Shown here in pieces: positions 8,079-16,940 of a stretch of DNA of 32,483 nucleotides; position 1 is the first letter of the stretch, and each line of letters begins with the position of its first letter. The translations under genes and the position numbers were made by a program. The DNA lies in the NCBI GenBank assembly GCA_030065915.1, contig JASJCQ010000031.1:1-32483 (forward strand). Direction: 5' to 3'. The stretch comes from Woeseiaceae bacterium. Its GTDB lineage: Bacteria; Pseudomonadota; Gammaproteobacteria; Steroidobacterales; Woeseiaceae. The notes under the pieces are model-generated. The model was not told the DNA's origin, did not search any database, and was given only the letters and a program-made list of their open reading frames with translations.

Positions 8079-8978
8079 ATGCCGGAAGGGATGAGCGCCT
8101 CGATACGGATCGCGAAAATGCCAGCACCAGAAAATCCAGCCAGCATCCATTTGACGCCCGAGCTCGATGCGATATCCGAGCGCCTTGTGTCGGCAAGACT
8201 GGATGCCGAGGCGTTGCCGACTTTTCCTGGCAGTTTGCCGAGAGAACTGGAAAGCGCCTATGCCATTCAGCAAGCATCCATCTCGCGCTGGCCGGATGAG
8301 GTTGCAGGCTGGAAAGTGGGTATGGTTGCACCTGAATACAGGCATAACCTCGCTGCAGAACGGCTCGCCGGTCCCGTCTTTGCGCAGACGGTTTTTCGTA
8401 TTGAGCCTGGCGAAAGAATAACTATGCCAATCTATAGCGGTGGCTTTGCGGCGGTCGAAGCAGAGTTTATTTTCGTCCTGGCAGATACGATAGAGCCCGT
8501 CGCGAGAGACTATTCTGACGACGATCTCATGCAACTGATTGCTGAGCTCCGAGTGGGAGCTGAAATCGCTAGCAGTCCGATGGCTGAAGTCAACAACCTG
8601 GGACCGTGCAGCATCGTTTCGGATTTCGGGAATAATGCCGGGCTGATTGTCGGGCCGAGTGTTCAGGATTGGAGTACCCTCTCACCCGACGACCTACCAG
8701 CCGAAGTTACCGTTGACGGCGAACGTGTCGGATCAGCGACCGCGAGAGCGATCAAGGGTGGGCTGTTGCAGGCGCTGAGATTCTTGATTGAGGTGAGTGC
8801 TATCAGAGGAATAAGTCTTGCGAAGGGAACCTATATATCCTGCGGAGCCGTCACAGGTATTCACGATGTGACGGCTGACTCAAAGGCGACGGTCGATTTC
8901 GGCCCGTATGGTGCTTTCGACGTAGATTTTGCGCCCATCTTGCCGCGACAAGCACGCGCTGTATCGGCGAAGGCGTAA
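8079..8978 (+). CDS. FAH-fold 2-keto-4-pentenoate hydratase-like enzyme
   Basis: This is a member of the MhpD/fumarylacetoacetate-hydrolase fold. Its relatives hydrate, decarboxylate or isomerise short 2-keto acids using Mg2+. From an ATG at 8079 the product has 299 residues. The family core is visible: AYAIQ near 61-65, GWKVGM (77-82), and the metal-ligand pattern E127-A-E129 (AVEAEFIFVL) with E162 (VGAEIASSP), then GLIVG and a C-terminal SCGAVTG. None of the candidate starts (8079, 8091, 8118) has a good ribosome-binding site, so the first dozen residues are uncertain. It is the first gene after the terminator and is followed 13 bases later by the LacI gene and then kduI/kduD. A role on a 2-keto-3-deoxy or unsaturated uronate intermediate is inferred; the substrate is unknown. 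Confidence 0.75.
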   Translation: MPEGMSASIRIAKMPAPENPASIHLTPELDAISERLVSARLDAEALPTFPGSLPRELESAYAIQQASISRWPDEVAGWKVGMVAPEYRHNLAAERLAGPVFAQTVFRIEPGERITMPIYSGGFAAVEAEFIFVLADTIEPVARDYSDDDLMQLIAELRVGAEIASSPMAEVNNLGPCSIVSDFGNNAGLIVGPSVQDWSTLSPDDLPAEVTVDGERVGSATARAIKGGLLQALRFLIEVSAIRGISLAKGTYISCGAVTGIHDVTADSKATVDFGPYGAFDVDFAPILPRQARAVSAKA

Positions 8979-8991
8979 TTCGGCGAGGTTG

Positions 8992-10086
8992 ATGGGACGC
9001 AAAAGCCGCAAGTCGGACGTAGATTACAAAGCAGCTGCCCGACAATGGGCGGAGGAAAACGAGGACGCGCGCAATCCCACGATGAAGGATGTCGCGCGGC
9101 TAGCCAGAGTTTCCAAAAAGACCGTCTCTAGGGTCATCAACGATTCGCCCCTTGTCAACGAGGCTACGCGAAAAGGGATTCAGGGGCTAATCCGGGACAT
9201 TGGCTACAGACCGGATCCGCAGGCTCGCGGTCTCGCCTCACGGCAATCATTTCTCGTCGGCATGATTTCTGACAACCCAACCCCGCAGTACGTCGTCAAT
9301 ATCCAGCTAGGCATCCTCGACGTTCTGCGCAATACGCCTTATGAACTGGTCGTCCATCCCTGTGATCGCAAGAGTGACACCTTCCTCGAAGATGCCCGAA
9401 AGTTCATCGAAGTGCAGAAGCTCTACGGCGTCATCCTGACTCCTTCCGTGTCTGAGGATGAGCGACTGGCGGAAATCCTGAGAGAACTGGGTTGCGCATA
9501 CATACGCATCGCCTCAATTGCACTCGACATGGAGAGCCGCATGATCGTTACGAATGATCGCGTGGGCTCCCAACAGGCGGCACGTCACCTGGCTAAACTT
9601 GGCCACACCCGGATTGCACTAATCGCTGGCAGAAGGAGCTTTCGTTCCGCCACGGAGCGCCGCGCCGGATTCGAAGAGGGGCTGGCGGAATTTGGCATCA
9701 CGATTCCGCCCGAGTACATCTTTCAGGGTGATTACACGTTTGAGTCCGGACTTGCGCTGGGTTCTCAGATACTCGACCTCGATCCGCCACCGACGGCCGT
9801 ATTCGCGTCGAACGACGAGATGGCTGCGGGCGTCTTGCAAGCACTGCACGTCGCGGGTCAGACACCGCCGGACTCGCTTTCCGTCGTCGGCTTCGACGAC
9901 TTCGAGACGGCAACCAGGGTCTGGCCGAGGCTAACGACGGCGAGAACGCCTGCACGCAGGATCGGCAAGCTAGCCGCTGAGCGACTCTTTGAGTTCTACG
10001 ATGACGATAAAGAGCAAGGCGAGAACGAGACAACACCACGACTGATTGAGCGCGATTCGACCCGGCGGCCGCGACGTTCGCCATGA
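8992..10086 (+). CDS. LacI-family transcriptional regulator of the uronate cluster
   Basis: The product has 364 residues from ATG 8992 (GAGG just upstream). The LacI helix-turn-helix and hinge lie at 31-70 ([21 protein letters not shown], followed by [11 protein letters not shown]). A periplasmic-binding-protein-like effector domain follows ([61 protein letters not shown]). About 30 extra basic/acidic residues precede the usual LacI start. An internal ATG at 9082 would give the canonical length but lacks a ribosome-binding site nearby. It lies between the FAH-fold gene and kduI on the same strand, so it probably responds to KDG or a related uronate product. The palindrome at 4927-4942 is the best operator candidate in the window. 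Confidence 0.88.
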   Translation: MGRKSRKSDVDYKAAARQWAEENEDARNPTMKDVARLARVSKKTVSRVINDSPLVNEATRKGIQGLIRDIGYRPDPQARGLASRQSFLVGMISDNPTPQYVVNIQLGILDVLRNTPYELVVHPCDRKSDTFLEDARKFIEVQKLYGVILTPSVSEDERLAEILRELGCAYIRIASIALDMESRMIVTNDRVGSQQAARHLAKLGHTRIALIAGRRSFRSATERRAGFEEGLAEFGITIPPEYIFQGDYTFESGLALGSQILDLDPPPTAVFASNDEMAAGVLQALHVAGQTPPDSLSVVGFDDFETATRVWPRLTTARTPARRIGKLAAERLFEFYDDDKEQGENETTPRLIERDSTRRPRRSP

Positions 10087-10168
10087 ACGCGACAGCACGA
10101 AAAGACAACCTAAAACTTTCTGGCGTCCTTCGCCGTTCGGCCAGCTTTCACCATTGAGAGGCAGATTG

Positions 10169-11011
10169 ATGTTTTCAAAGACTTATCAGGCCACGCACCC
10201 TGACATGATGGAGGGCGTTAGCAACGACGCCCTGCGCGATAGATATCTTGTTACCGGCATGTTCGTGGCCAACGAGATTAACCTGAATTATTCGCACAAC
10301 GAACGCATGGTTGTCGGTGGTGCCGCGCCGGTCTCTGAAGCGGTTGCTCTTCCTAATCAAACTGAGCCAGTCGCTGGCGCGCCGTTTCTCGAAAGACGTG
10401 AGATAGGCGCCGTCAACGTCGGCGGCGGCAGCGGCACGATCACCGTAGACGGCGAGACTTTCGAAATGAAGCCGAGAGACGGCCTTTATATTCCGATGGG
10501 CTCCAAAGAGGTGTCATTCGCGAGCGACAGCCCGGACGACCCTGCGCGCTACTATCTTGCTTCGACGCCTGCACACGCGCGTTTCGAGCTGGTCAAGATT
10601 TCTATCGAGGATGCCGTTCCAGTCGAACTGGGATCGCTGGAGACCTCGAACGACCGCACGATCTACAAGTACATCGTTCCCGAGACCTGCCGCTCGGCTC
10701 AGCTGCTCCTGGGACTGACGATTCTGAATCCGGGTAGTGTCTGGAACACGATGCCGCCACACCTGCACGACCGACGATCGGAGATCTATTTCTACTTCGA
10801 ACTGGGCGAAGACGAGAAGGTGTTTCATTTCATGGGCGAGCCGGATTCGATGCGGCACATTGTCGTCAGCGATTCCGAGGCGGTCATTTCACCACCGTGG
10901 TCCATCCATATGGGCAGCGGAAATTCCAACTACTCCTTCATCTGGGCGATGGGGGGCGAGAACCTGGACTATACCGACATGAACGTACTTGATATCTGCC
11001 AGCTGAAGTAA
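10169..11011 (+). CDS. kduI: 5-keto-4-deoxyuronate isomerase (4-deoxy-L-threo-5-hexosulose-uronate ketol-isomerase)
   Basis: The enzyme converts 5-keto-4-deoxyuronate (DKI, also called DEH in the alginate field) to 2,5-diketo-3-deoxygluconate in the cytoplasm. The 280-residue protein has the KduI length and a zinc-binding cupin site: His198, His200 and Glu205 ([15 protein letters not shown]) and His247 ([10 protein letters not shown]). These equal E. coli H196/H198/E203/H245 shifted by two. Other family signatures are [12 protein letters not shown] and the C-terminal [14 protein letters not shown]. The start at 10169 is preferred over upstream ATGs because it gives the family N-terminus and follows GAGAGGC. 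The gene is six bases ahead of kduD, so the pair is co-translated. Its place near alginate-type lyases rather than pectinases is worth noting. Confidence 0.95.
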   Translation: MFSKTYQATHPDMMEGVSNDALRDRYLVTGMFVANEINLNYSHNERMVVGGAAPVSEAVALPNQTEPVAGAPFLERREIGAVNVGGGSGTITVDGETFEMKPRDGLYIPMGSKEVSFASDSPDDPARYYLASTPAHARFELVKISIEDAVPVELGSLETSNDRTIYKYIVPETCRSAQLLLGLTILNPGSVWNTMPPHLHDRRSEIYFYFELGEDEKVFHFMGEPDSMRHIVVSDSEAVISPPWSIHMGSGNSNYSFIWAMGGENLDYTDMNVLDICQLK

Positions 11012-11017
11012 ATTACG

Positions 11018-11779
11018 ATGACCAATAGCCATTTTAGCCTTGATGGAAGGAATGCACTCGTTACCGGCGCGAATACCGGTCTGGGTCAGGCGATTGCGAT
11101 CGCGCTCGCCAGCGCTGGTGCCGGCGTGGCTCTGGTCGGGCGCTCCGCGCCTGATGAGACGAGGGCACTGATCGAGGATGCTGGCGGCAGCACTGCTGTT
11201 GTCATGGCGGACCTCAGTAGTGCGGATGTTGCACGCGGGGTTGTGCAACAGGCCGAGGAGTCCCTGGGACCGGTGGATATCCTCGTTAACAATGCCGGCA
11301 TCATCCGTCGGCAGGAGGCGTTGGACTTCAGTGAAGCGGACTGGGACGACGTTATGGCGACTAATCTCAAAGTGCCATTCTTCCTTGCACAGGCGGCAGC
11401 TAAATCCATGGTGGATGGCAAACGCTCCGGCAAGATAATTAACGTCGCCTCGTTGTTGTCGCTTCAGGGTGGTATCCGTGTAGCTTCTTACACGGCGAGT
11501 AAGAGCGGGCTCGCAGGCCTGACTCGGCTGCTGGCAAACGAATGGGCCGCGAAGGGTATCAACGTCAACGCCATTGTCCCGGGCTACTTTGCAACCAACA
11601 ACACCGAAGCACTCAGGGCAGATGCAGAACGCAACCGCCAGATTCTTGAACGAATCCCGGCGGGTCGCTGGGGCGATCCGGCGGATCTGGGAGGCGCGGC
11701 GGTGTTTCTCGCGTCGGCTGCGTCCGACTACGTACACGGCACCTTGCTGCCCGTTGACGGAGGGTGGATGGCTCGATGA
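11018..11779 (+). CDS. kduD: 2-dehydro-3-deoxy-D-gluconate 5-dehydrogenase (KduD-type SDR)
   Basis: This short-chain dehydrogenase is predicted to reduce 2,5-diketo-3-deoxygluconate to KDG with NAD(P)H, one step after KduI. The product has 253 residues. Dinucleotide motif TGANTGLG is at 16-23, NNAG follows VDILV, the catalytic residues are Ser145, Tyr158 and Lys162 (SYTASKSG), and the KduD-like tail GYFATNNTEALR...RIPAGRWGDPADLGG is present. It immediately follows kduI, and its stop overlaps the start of the TRAP binding-protein gene (ATGA). SDRs are hard to assign from sequence, but kduI adjacency and the TNNTEALR motif make the call firm. Confidence 0.92.
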   Translation: MTNSHFSLDGRNALVTGANTGLGQAIAIALASAGAGVALVGRSAPDETRALIEDAGGSTAVVMADLSSADVARGVVQQAEESLGPVDILVNNAGIIRRQEALDFSEADWDDVMATNLKVPFFLAQAAAKSMVDGKRSGKIINVASLLSLQGGIRVASYTASKSGLAGLTRLLANEWAAKGINVNAIVPGYFATNNTEALRADAERNRQILERIPAGRWGDPADLGGAAVFLASAASDYVHGTLLPVDGGWMAR

Positions 11780-12774
11780 TTAGTCGAAGGCATTTCCTGC
11801 TTGCGCCGCTATTGCTCACCGCGTGTGGTGATCGTCAGGGTTCGAGGCCGTTGTTCGCCGCCGATTCCCAGCCTGACGACTACCCGACAACGCAGGGTCT
11901 GCACGCGATCGACCGCTTCCTCGATGAGCGGACCGGCGGTGAGATGCGGGTTCGCGTGTACCCGGGCGGTCAGATGGGCGCGGAAAAAGATACGTTAGAG
12001 ATCGCCGTATTCGGTGGGCTGGACCTTACCCGGGTCAACCTCGCGCCGATCAACTCTATCGTGCCCGAGACGATTGTCCTGGCGTTGCCATTCCTGTTCC
12101 GGTCGATCGCACATTCGCGCGCGGTCTTCGACGGAGCGGTAGGACGGAAAATCCTGGACACGATGCAACCGCACGGGCTCCGGGGCATGTGTTTTTATGA
12201 TTCCGGAGCGCGGTCCTTCTACAACACGAAGAAACCGATCTATACGCCGGATGATATCGCCGGTATGAAGATCCGGGTCCCGAATTCCGACATCTATGTT
12301 GCGATGATGCAGGCGCTCGGTGCTAACGCGACCCCGATTCCCTTCGGTGAGGTGTACCAGTCCCTCGTGCAGGGCGTGGTCGACGGTGCCGAAAACAATC
12401 TGCCGTCCTACGAAAGTACGCGCCACTTCGAAGCAGCCGGACACCTCAGTTTCACGCGTCACGTTATGGCTCCGGAGGTCCTGGTTGCATCCGGGCGCAG
12501 CTGGGATCGAATGTCGCCGGAAGAGCAGGACTACCTGCAGGCAGCGGCGTCCGATTCGGTCTCGGTCATGCGCAAACTCTGGGACGCGCGGGTTGATGTG
12601 TCCCGACAGCGAGTCCTTGATCGAGGCGCCCGGTTTGTCGAAGACGTTGATCAGGCAGCCTTCGCCGAAAAGATGTTGCCCGTCTGGGAGCGCTTCGTCA
12701 CCACACCGTCAATGCAGTCGTTTGTTGACGAAATCGTCGAAATGGGAGCCACTATGGGAGGCGATAGTGAGTAA
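11776..12774 (+). CDS. dctP: TRAP transporter solute-binding protein (DctP), Tat-type lipoprotein
   Basis: This periplasmic substrate-capture subunit has 332 residues. The N-terminus is unusual: MISRRHFLLAPLLLTAC combines a twin-arginine motif (S3-R-R-H-F-L8) with a lipobox (LTAC, Cys17). This suggests Tat export and membrane anchoring. The DctP fold shows in RVYPGGQMGAEKDTLE, the helix PETIVLALPFLFRS, and the ligand loop GMKIRVPNSDIY with Arg167, the arginine that normally grips a substrate carboxylate. GEVYQSLVQGVVDGAENN follows. The ATG overlaps the kduD stop; a GTG at 11764 is a weaker alternative. The substrate is inferred to be a uronate such as DEH, KDG or unsaturated oligouronate. Confidence 0.92.
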   Translation: MISRRHFLLAPLLLTACGDRQGSRPLFAADSQPDDYPTTQGLHAIDRFLDERTGGEMRVRVYPGGQMGAEKDTLEIAVFGGLDLTRVNLAPINSIVPETIVLALPFLFRSIAHSRAVFDGAVGRKILDTMQPHGLRGMCFYDSGARSFYNTKKPIYTPDDIAGMKIRVPNSDIYVAMMQALGANATPIPFGEVYQSLVQGVVDGAENNLPSYESTRHFEAAGHLSFTRHVMAPEVLVASGRSWDRMSPEEQDYLQAAASDSVSVMRKLWDARVDVSRQRVLDRGARFVEDVDQAAFAEKMLPVWERFVTTPSMQSFVDEIVEMGATMGGDSE

Positions 12775-13264
12775 CGTACTGACAACGGCTAGCGGCAAAG
12801 TGAGCCTGTTCGCAAAATGGTTTGCCGGAATCGGCTTGCTGATCATGACGGCCATCATCGCGGTGCAGGTGTTCGCACGCTACGTCCTGAATGACAGTCC
12901 CGCCTGGGGAGAACAGGCTGCTCTGCTGTTGATGATCTGGTACGTGTTCATTGCTGCGGCCGCCGGCGTGCGAGAAGGTTTCCATATCCGGATCAGCGTG
13001 TTCGCTGACGGCCTGAGGCCAGGCCTTCGCCACCCGATCTTGTTGATAGCGCACCTGGTGGTCGTGGCATTCGGTATTGCCATGGCGATCTACGGCGTCG
13101 AGTTGACGCGCGAAACATGGCAACACGTCATTCCTACTCTCGGCATTTCTCGCGGCTATGCCTACATACCGATCGCGTTGTCCGGAGTTCTGATCACTGG
13201 CTTTGCCATAGAACAGTTTGTCGCTGAGCTTCGTTCAAAAGAGGTTACGAAACTATGGAATTAA
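12767..13264 (+). CDS. dctQ: TRAP transporter small membrane subunit (DctQ)
   Basis: The product has 165 residues from a GTG start at 12767, with GGGAGG at 12756-12761. Four hydrophobic helices are evident (around 18-38, 49-70, 88-108 and 128-148). The DctQ signature after helix 1 (QVFARYVLNDSPAWGEQAA) and the WYVFIAAAAGVREGFHI segment are present. DctQ links the binding protein to the large permease subunit. It overlaps dctP by 8 bases and dctM by 10 bases, indicating coupled translation. Longer in-frame readings upstream overlap dctP and are not real. Confidence 0.92.
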   Translation: MSNVLTTASGKVSLFAKWFAGIGLLIMTAIIAVQVFARYVLNDSPAWGEQAALLLMIWYVFIAAAAGVREGFHIRISVFADGLRPGLRHPILLIAHLVVVAFGIAMAIYGVELTRETWQHVIPTLGISRGYAYIPIALSGVLITGFAIEQFVAELRSKEVTKLWN

Positions 13265-14535
13265 CGGTTCTGATCGGCCTCTTGTTGCTGCTTCTGGTAA
13301 TCGGTGTGCCCGTCGCATTCGCCTTGGGCGTCGCGTCACTCGCAACCTTCTGGATGCTCGATATTCCGCTGGTCGTTGGCTTCCAGCGCATGGCCGCGAG
13401 CATGAACATATTCGCCTTGATGGCTATTCCGTTTTTCGTGTTTGCGGGAGACCTGATGCATCGAGCCGGGATCGCAGAGCGACTGATTCGTGTTGCTGAT
13501 GCGGCGCTGGGCCGCACCCGAGGCGGGTTGGGACAGGTGGACGTCGGTGCGTCGATGATGTTCGGCGCCGTGTCGGGTTCCGCGATTGCCAGTGTCTCTG
13601 CCATCGGCTCGACGCTGGGTCCAATGATGAAGGAGAAGGGCTACGACTCTGATTACGTCGTCAATGTGTCGGCTACGTCGGCAATAACCGGCCTGCTCAT
13701 CCCGCCGTCGCATAACATGATCATCTACGCGGCCGCGGCTGGCGTAAGTATTTCACTGGCCGATCTGTTTCTCGCCGGTATCATTCCTGGTCTGCTCACC
13801 GGCCTGTTGCTCATGGTCGCTGCCTACGCGGTTGCCGTGAAGCGAGATTACCCGCGCGGCGCATTCCCGGGCTGGCGTGCGTTCATAATGGCGTTCGCCG
13901 CGGCAATACCCGGTCTGATGGCCGCAGCAATCATTGTCATCGGGGTCCTCTCCGGTGTGTTCACGCCGACGGAGTCTGCGGGCATCGCGGTCGTGTACAC
14001 CATACTCGTTGCACTATTCGTCTACCGATCGTTGACTTGGGAACGATTCATCGCCGCGACGACCGCGTCGGTCAGAACAACGGCCATGGTTATGATTGTC
14101 ATAGGTGCCGCCGGGGCCTTCGGTTGGCTGCTGGCACTGCTGCAGGCGCCGACACAGCTCGCGGACCTGCTGCGCGGCATCACCGAGAACCCATTGTTGT
14201 TGCTGTTGCTGATCAACATCGTCCTGCTGCTGCTTGGTACGTTCATGGACATGGCGCCCCTGATCATCATCACGACGCCGATATTTTTGCCAATGGCAAC
14301 CGATCTTGGAATGGACCCCGTCCAATTCGGCACGATGCTTCTGCTGAATCTTGGTATCGGACTGGTCACGCCGCCTGTCGGCGCGGTGCTCTTTGTGGGT
14401 TGTGCCATCGGCAAGATACCCATTGAGCAAACGGTACGCACAATCTGGCCATTCTATGGCGCCCTGGTGCTGGCCCTTGCCGCGGTCATCTACATCCCAG
14501 CACTGTCGATGTGGCTGCCTGGGCTATTGAACTAA
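13255..14535 (+). CDS. dctM: TRAP transporter large permease subunit (DctM)
   Basis: The 426-residue integral membrane protein has about 12 hydrophobic segments and is the sodium-coupled permease of the TRAP system. Family signatures include FALMAIPFFVFAGDLMHRAGIA, the GMFGAVSGSAIAS-like turn (residues about 100-113), TSAITGLLIPPSHNMIIYA, FTPTESAGIAVVY and the C-terminal GIGLVTPPVGAVLFVGCAIG. It is the last gene of the FAH-lacI-kduI-kduD-dctPQM cluster and is convergent with the PL6 lyase gene. The length is normal for DctM, and no charged-residue anomaly was seen. Confidence 0.95.
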   Translation: MELTVLIGLLLLLLVIGVPVAFALGVASLATFWMLDIPLVVGFQRMAASMNIFALMAIPFFVFAGDLMHRAGIAERLIRVADAALGRTRGGLGQVDVGASMMFGAVSGSAIASVSAIGSTLGPMMKEKGYDSDYVVNVSATSAITGLLIPPSHNMIIYAAAAGVSISLADLFLAGIIPGLLTGLLLMVAAYAVAVKRDYPRGAFPGWRAFIMAFAAAIPGLMAAAIIVIGVLSGVFTPTESAGIAVVYTILVALFVYRSLTWERFIAATTASVRTTAMVMIVIGAAGAFGWLLALLQAPTQLADLLRGITENPLLLLLLINIVLLLLGTFMDMAPLIIITTPIFLPMATDLGMDPVQFGTMLLLNLGIGLVTPPVGAVLFVGCAIGKIPIEQTVRTIWPFYGALVLALAAVIYIPALSMWLPGLLN

Positions 14536-14564
14536 ATCCGACCAGCATTCACAGGATCAAGAAT

Positions 14565-14591
14565 GGCGCGGTAAGCCTTTTCCCGCGCGCC
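14565..14591. terminator. GC-rich hairpin between dctM and the PL6 gene
   Basis: A 6-bp stem (GGCGCG 14565-14570 with CGCGCC 14586-14591) spans the short convergent intergenic region and touches the PL6 stop codon. There is no T-run on either side, so it is only a weak bidirectional terminator candidate. Confidence 0.3.
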
Positions 14592-16831
14592 TAGTCGAAG
14601 ACGACGTTATCGACCTCATATCCGTCGTTATTGGCTCGGATCGGCGCTGTGCCCGTCATGACGACATCCCGAATGTTGGTGATCGGCTCACCGTTGGTCA
14701 GGAATAACTCCAGCGCTGCGCTGTCGTTCCATTTCGAATCGGATATGTCCAGTCGCTGGACACCGTGGAATTTCAGTGAGGCACCGGACTTGTTTCGCTT
14801 GCCCAGACCCACGTTGTTGAACTCGTTGCCCGAGATATTGACGATCGGCCCGAATGTGCTCTCATCGGTGCCGCCGCGGTAAATGTTGGCAACGGGACCC
14901 AGGATATCTGTGAACGAGCTGTTCTCGATGCGAACGTTCTCCCCGTTGTAGATACCAAGATCTTCGGTTTCCTCATCCATAGCGAGTACGGTGCCCGTCA
15001 CGTTGATCATTTCGGTATTGAGTATTTCAACAGAGTCCGCAAACGTGCTCTTGAAGACTTTGAGGAAATCAAAGCTGTGGTTGACGTCGAGGTCGCTTAC
15101 TTTGCTGTTCTTTACCGCAAGGCGGTAGTTCTGGTTCATTGAGTAGCGACTGGTACTGACCACGTTGTTGCCCGCCTGGTCCGGCGACTCATCTCCGTTG
15201 ATCCAGAGATTGTCCAGCTCCAGCGCACCACCATTTTCAATAAAGAAGAAGGTCGACTTCTCGGAACGTACGATCGGCTTGTCACCACCCTCAGCGACAA
15301 TGGACACCGGGTGTCGTGCATACGCGTACTTCGTCAGAAGGTATTCGCCGCCGTTCTCTAAAACGAGCGTATCGCCGGGCTTGCTCAATTCGAGCGCGGC
15401 CAGCAGAGTGTTCGTGCCCGGCGCAACCGTTGTGGTTTCGCCACTGCGAAACGCAACGCTCAGGTCACGTTTCGGATAGAAGTCTGCTCCGGTGTCGTCC
15501 TTCTCGACTGGCAGCTTGAGCTCGTCGATCCCGGCTTTCGCAAGCAATGATGCTTCAGGGACTAACAATCCGTGCTGATTCTCAGCCACCGAGTAGGGCA
15601 GCTTTTCGAATCCCTGGTCGACGGGCACATTGGCCTCTTCGTTTAGCACATTGCCCTGGAAGCTGATCCCGGAGATGTCATCGTAAATGGTGAACGGGTT
15701 CGGGTTGGTCCTGGTCATGAAGGTGTTGTTGTGCATGGTGGTGCCGGTCGGCGGTGCAGAACGTTCGGCGTCTGATCCCGCGCACAGCTGGATGTGATCG
15801 CTGTCGATGACGACGTTGTTATCCAGCACGGAGTCGATGACCGGGTCGTAGCGGTTGATTGGGCCGTCCGGTACGCCATTCATAATGACGAGCGCGCCGC
15901 GGAAGCGATGGCCGGTCAGGCCATACAGGTAGTTGTTCCTGACGGTCTGGTTTTCATTAATGACTCGAATACCGCCGGTGTTCGGTTTTCTGTTGCCTAT
16001 GAAGTAGTTATTTTCAACCAGGGTGTAGTGGCCATGACGCATCGTTAGCGTGCCCTGGCTTTCAAAGAAGACGTTATCTCGAATTTCGTTGCCGCACGAC
16101 TTGCTGGAGATGATTTCGAGTTCACCGCTGGTTCTGTCGAAATAGTTTTCCCGTACGATCGTATTCGAATATTCCCGTGAATAGTGACTAGTGCCGATGC
16201 GCAGCGTCTCGCCGCCGTTGGACCCGAGCGTCTGGCGCGGGCCAAAGTAATTTCGTTCGATGATGTGCCCGTTTTCCTGGCTGTCCTTTGTGTTCATCTT
16301 CACGGCCAACGTGACGCCCCGGTTACCTTTATTGATCAGCGAATTGTGGTCGAAGCGATTGTTCTTGCCGTAAATCGCAACCCAGGTGTCTCCCGAAAAC
16401 CGTTCCGGGTTGGTGAAGCTGTCAATAACGGTATTCGTAACGCGAGAGTTGTAGGCCAATTCGTTCTTTGCTGTCCTGAACGATATGACTTCGCTGGTGG
16501 GCGTGTATCCGTTCTTGAAGACAAGGCCGGACACGACGATATGCTCGCCCGAGATGGCGAGATTTGATTGGCCTGAGATGATGACCTTGCCCGGTTCCTG
16601 AGCCTTCAACTGAACCGGCGCATCGGCGGACCCGTTCGCCCGCAGTTCAAGTTCGACGTCAGACCACGTTCCGTTCGCCATGACGATCGTGTCGCCCGGA
16701 GCCAGTTCTCGCGCGGCGGCGTCAAATTCGGCGATAGAGCGAACGAGTTGGCCGTCAACGCCCGATGAGCAGGCGCCGAGCAGGAACAGGGATAACGGGA
16801 TTGCGAGCTTGAAGTGATGTTGTCGGATCAT
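14591..16831 (-). CDS. PL6 polysaccharide lyase, two-domain beta-helix alginate lyase, lipoprotein
   Basis: This is a predicted alginate lyase (beta-elimination at uronates) of family PL6, 746 residues. Residues 1-21 form a lipoprotein signal with lipobox LGAC (Cys21). The N-terminal beta-helix (about 30-400) carries the chondroitinase-B/AlyGC catalytic pair, Lys244 (IISSKS) and Arg265 (TMRHGH), 21 residues apart as in that family. Asn205, Glu237 and Glu239 sit where the calcium ligands of AlyGC are, by the same offset. A second beta-helix domain (about 450-746) gives the AlyGC-like two-domain length, in which the enzyme acts as an exolyase. AGAGG eight bases upstream supports the start. It is divergent from the PL17 gene across a shared control region. 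Chondroitinase B activity is possible by family, but the locus points to alginate. Confidence 0.92.
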   Translation of the reverse strand: MIRQHHFKLAIPLSLFLLGACSSGVDGQLVRSIAEFDAAARELAPGDTIVMANGTWSDVELELRANGSADAPVQLKAQEPGKVIISGQSNLAISGEHIVVSGLVFKNGYTPTSEVISFRTAKNELAYNSRVTNTVIDSFTNPERFSGDTWVAIYGKNNRFDHNSLINKGNRGVTLAVKMNTKDSQENGHIIERNYFGPRQTLGSNGGETLRIGTSHYSREYSNTIVRENYFDRTSGELEIISSKSCGNEIRDNVFFESQGTLTMRHGHYTLVENNYFIGNRKPNTGGIRVINENQTVRNNYLYGLTGHRFRGALVIMNGVPDGPINRYDPVIDSVLDNNVVIDSDHIQLCAGSDAERSAPPTGTTMHNNTFMTRTNPNPFTIYDDISGISFQGNVLNEEANVPVDQGFEKLPYSVAENQHGLLVPEASLLAKAGIDELKLPVEKDDTGADFYPKRDLSVAFRSGETTTVAPGTNTLLAALELSKPGDTLVLENGGEYLLTKYAYARHPVSIVAEGGDKPIVRSEKSTFFFIENGGALELDNLWINGDESPDQAGNNVVSTSRYSMNQNYRLAVKNSKVSDLDVNHSFDFLKVFKSTFADSVEILNTEMINVTGTVLAMDEETEDLGIYNGENVRIENSSFTDILGPVANIYRGGTDESTFGPIVNISGNEFNNVGLGKRNKSGASLKFHGVQRLDISDSKWNDSAALELFLTNGEPITNIRDVVMTGTAPIRANNDGYEVDNVVFD

Positions 16832-16867
16832 GGTGCCAACCTCTGGGAACGGGCCGCTTGAATGGTG

Positions 16868-16877
16868 AAACCGGTTT
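16868..16877. promoter_or_regulatory. Perfect CG-centred palindrome AAACCGGTTT upstream of the PL6 gene
   Basis: AAACCGGTTT is a perfect 10-bp palindrome 37 bases upstream of the PL6 start. Its ACCGGT core is shared with the LacI-like operator at 4927-4942, although the flanks differ. It could be a second, weaker LacI site. Confidence 0.35.
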
Positions 16878-16923
16878 GGAATCGGCTTTCTTCGGTGCCT
16901 TTACGCCACCGTGGTTTTTAATT

Positions 16924-16940
16924 TGGTATGAACAATACCA
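16924..16940. promoter_or_regulatory. GntR/FadR-type operator candidate in the lyase promoter region
   Basis: TGGTAT and ATACCA form a perfect 6-bp inverted repeat around GAACA. It is flanked by a second nested pair, AATTTGGT (16920-16927) and ACCAATTT (16944-16951). The TTGGTAT/ATACCAA half-site resembles the operators of the UxuR/ExuR-type FadR-subfamily hexuronate regulators. The FadR-family gene at 19438-20196 is the likely binder (inference). Confidence 0.55.

Noticed and set aside
10889..11737. Minus-strand open frame of 282 codons
   Set aside because: Antisense to kduI and kduD, whose catalytic residues are intact; composition is that of a shadow frame.
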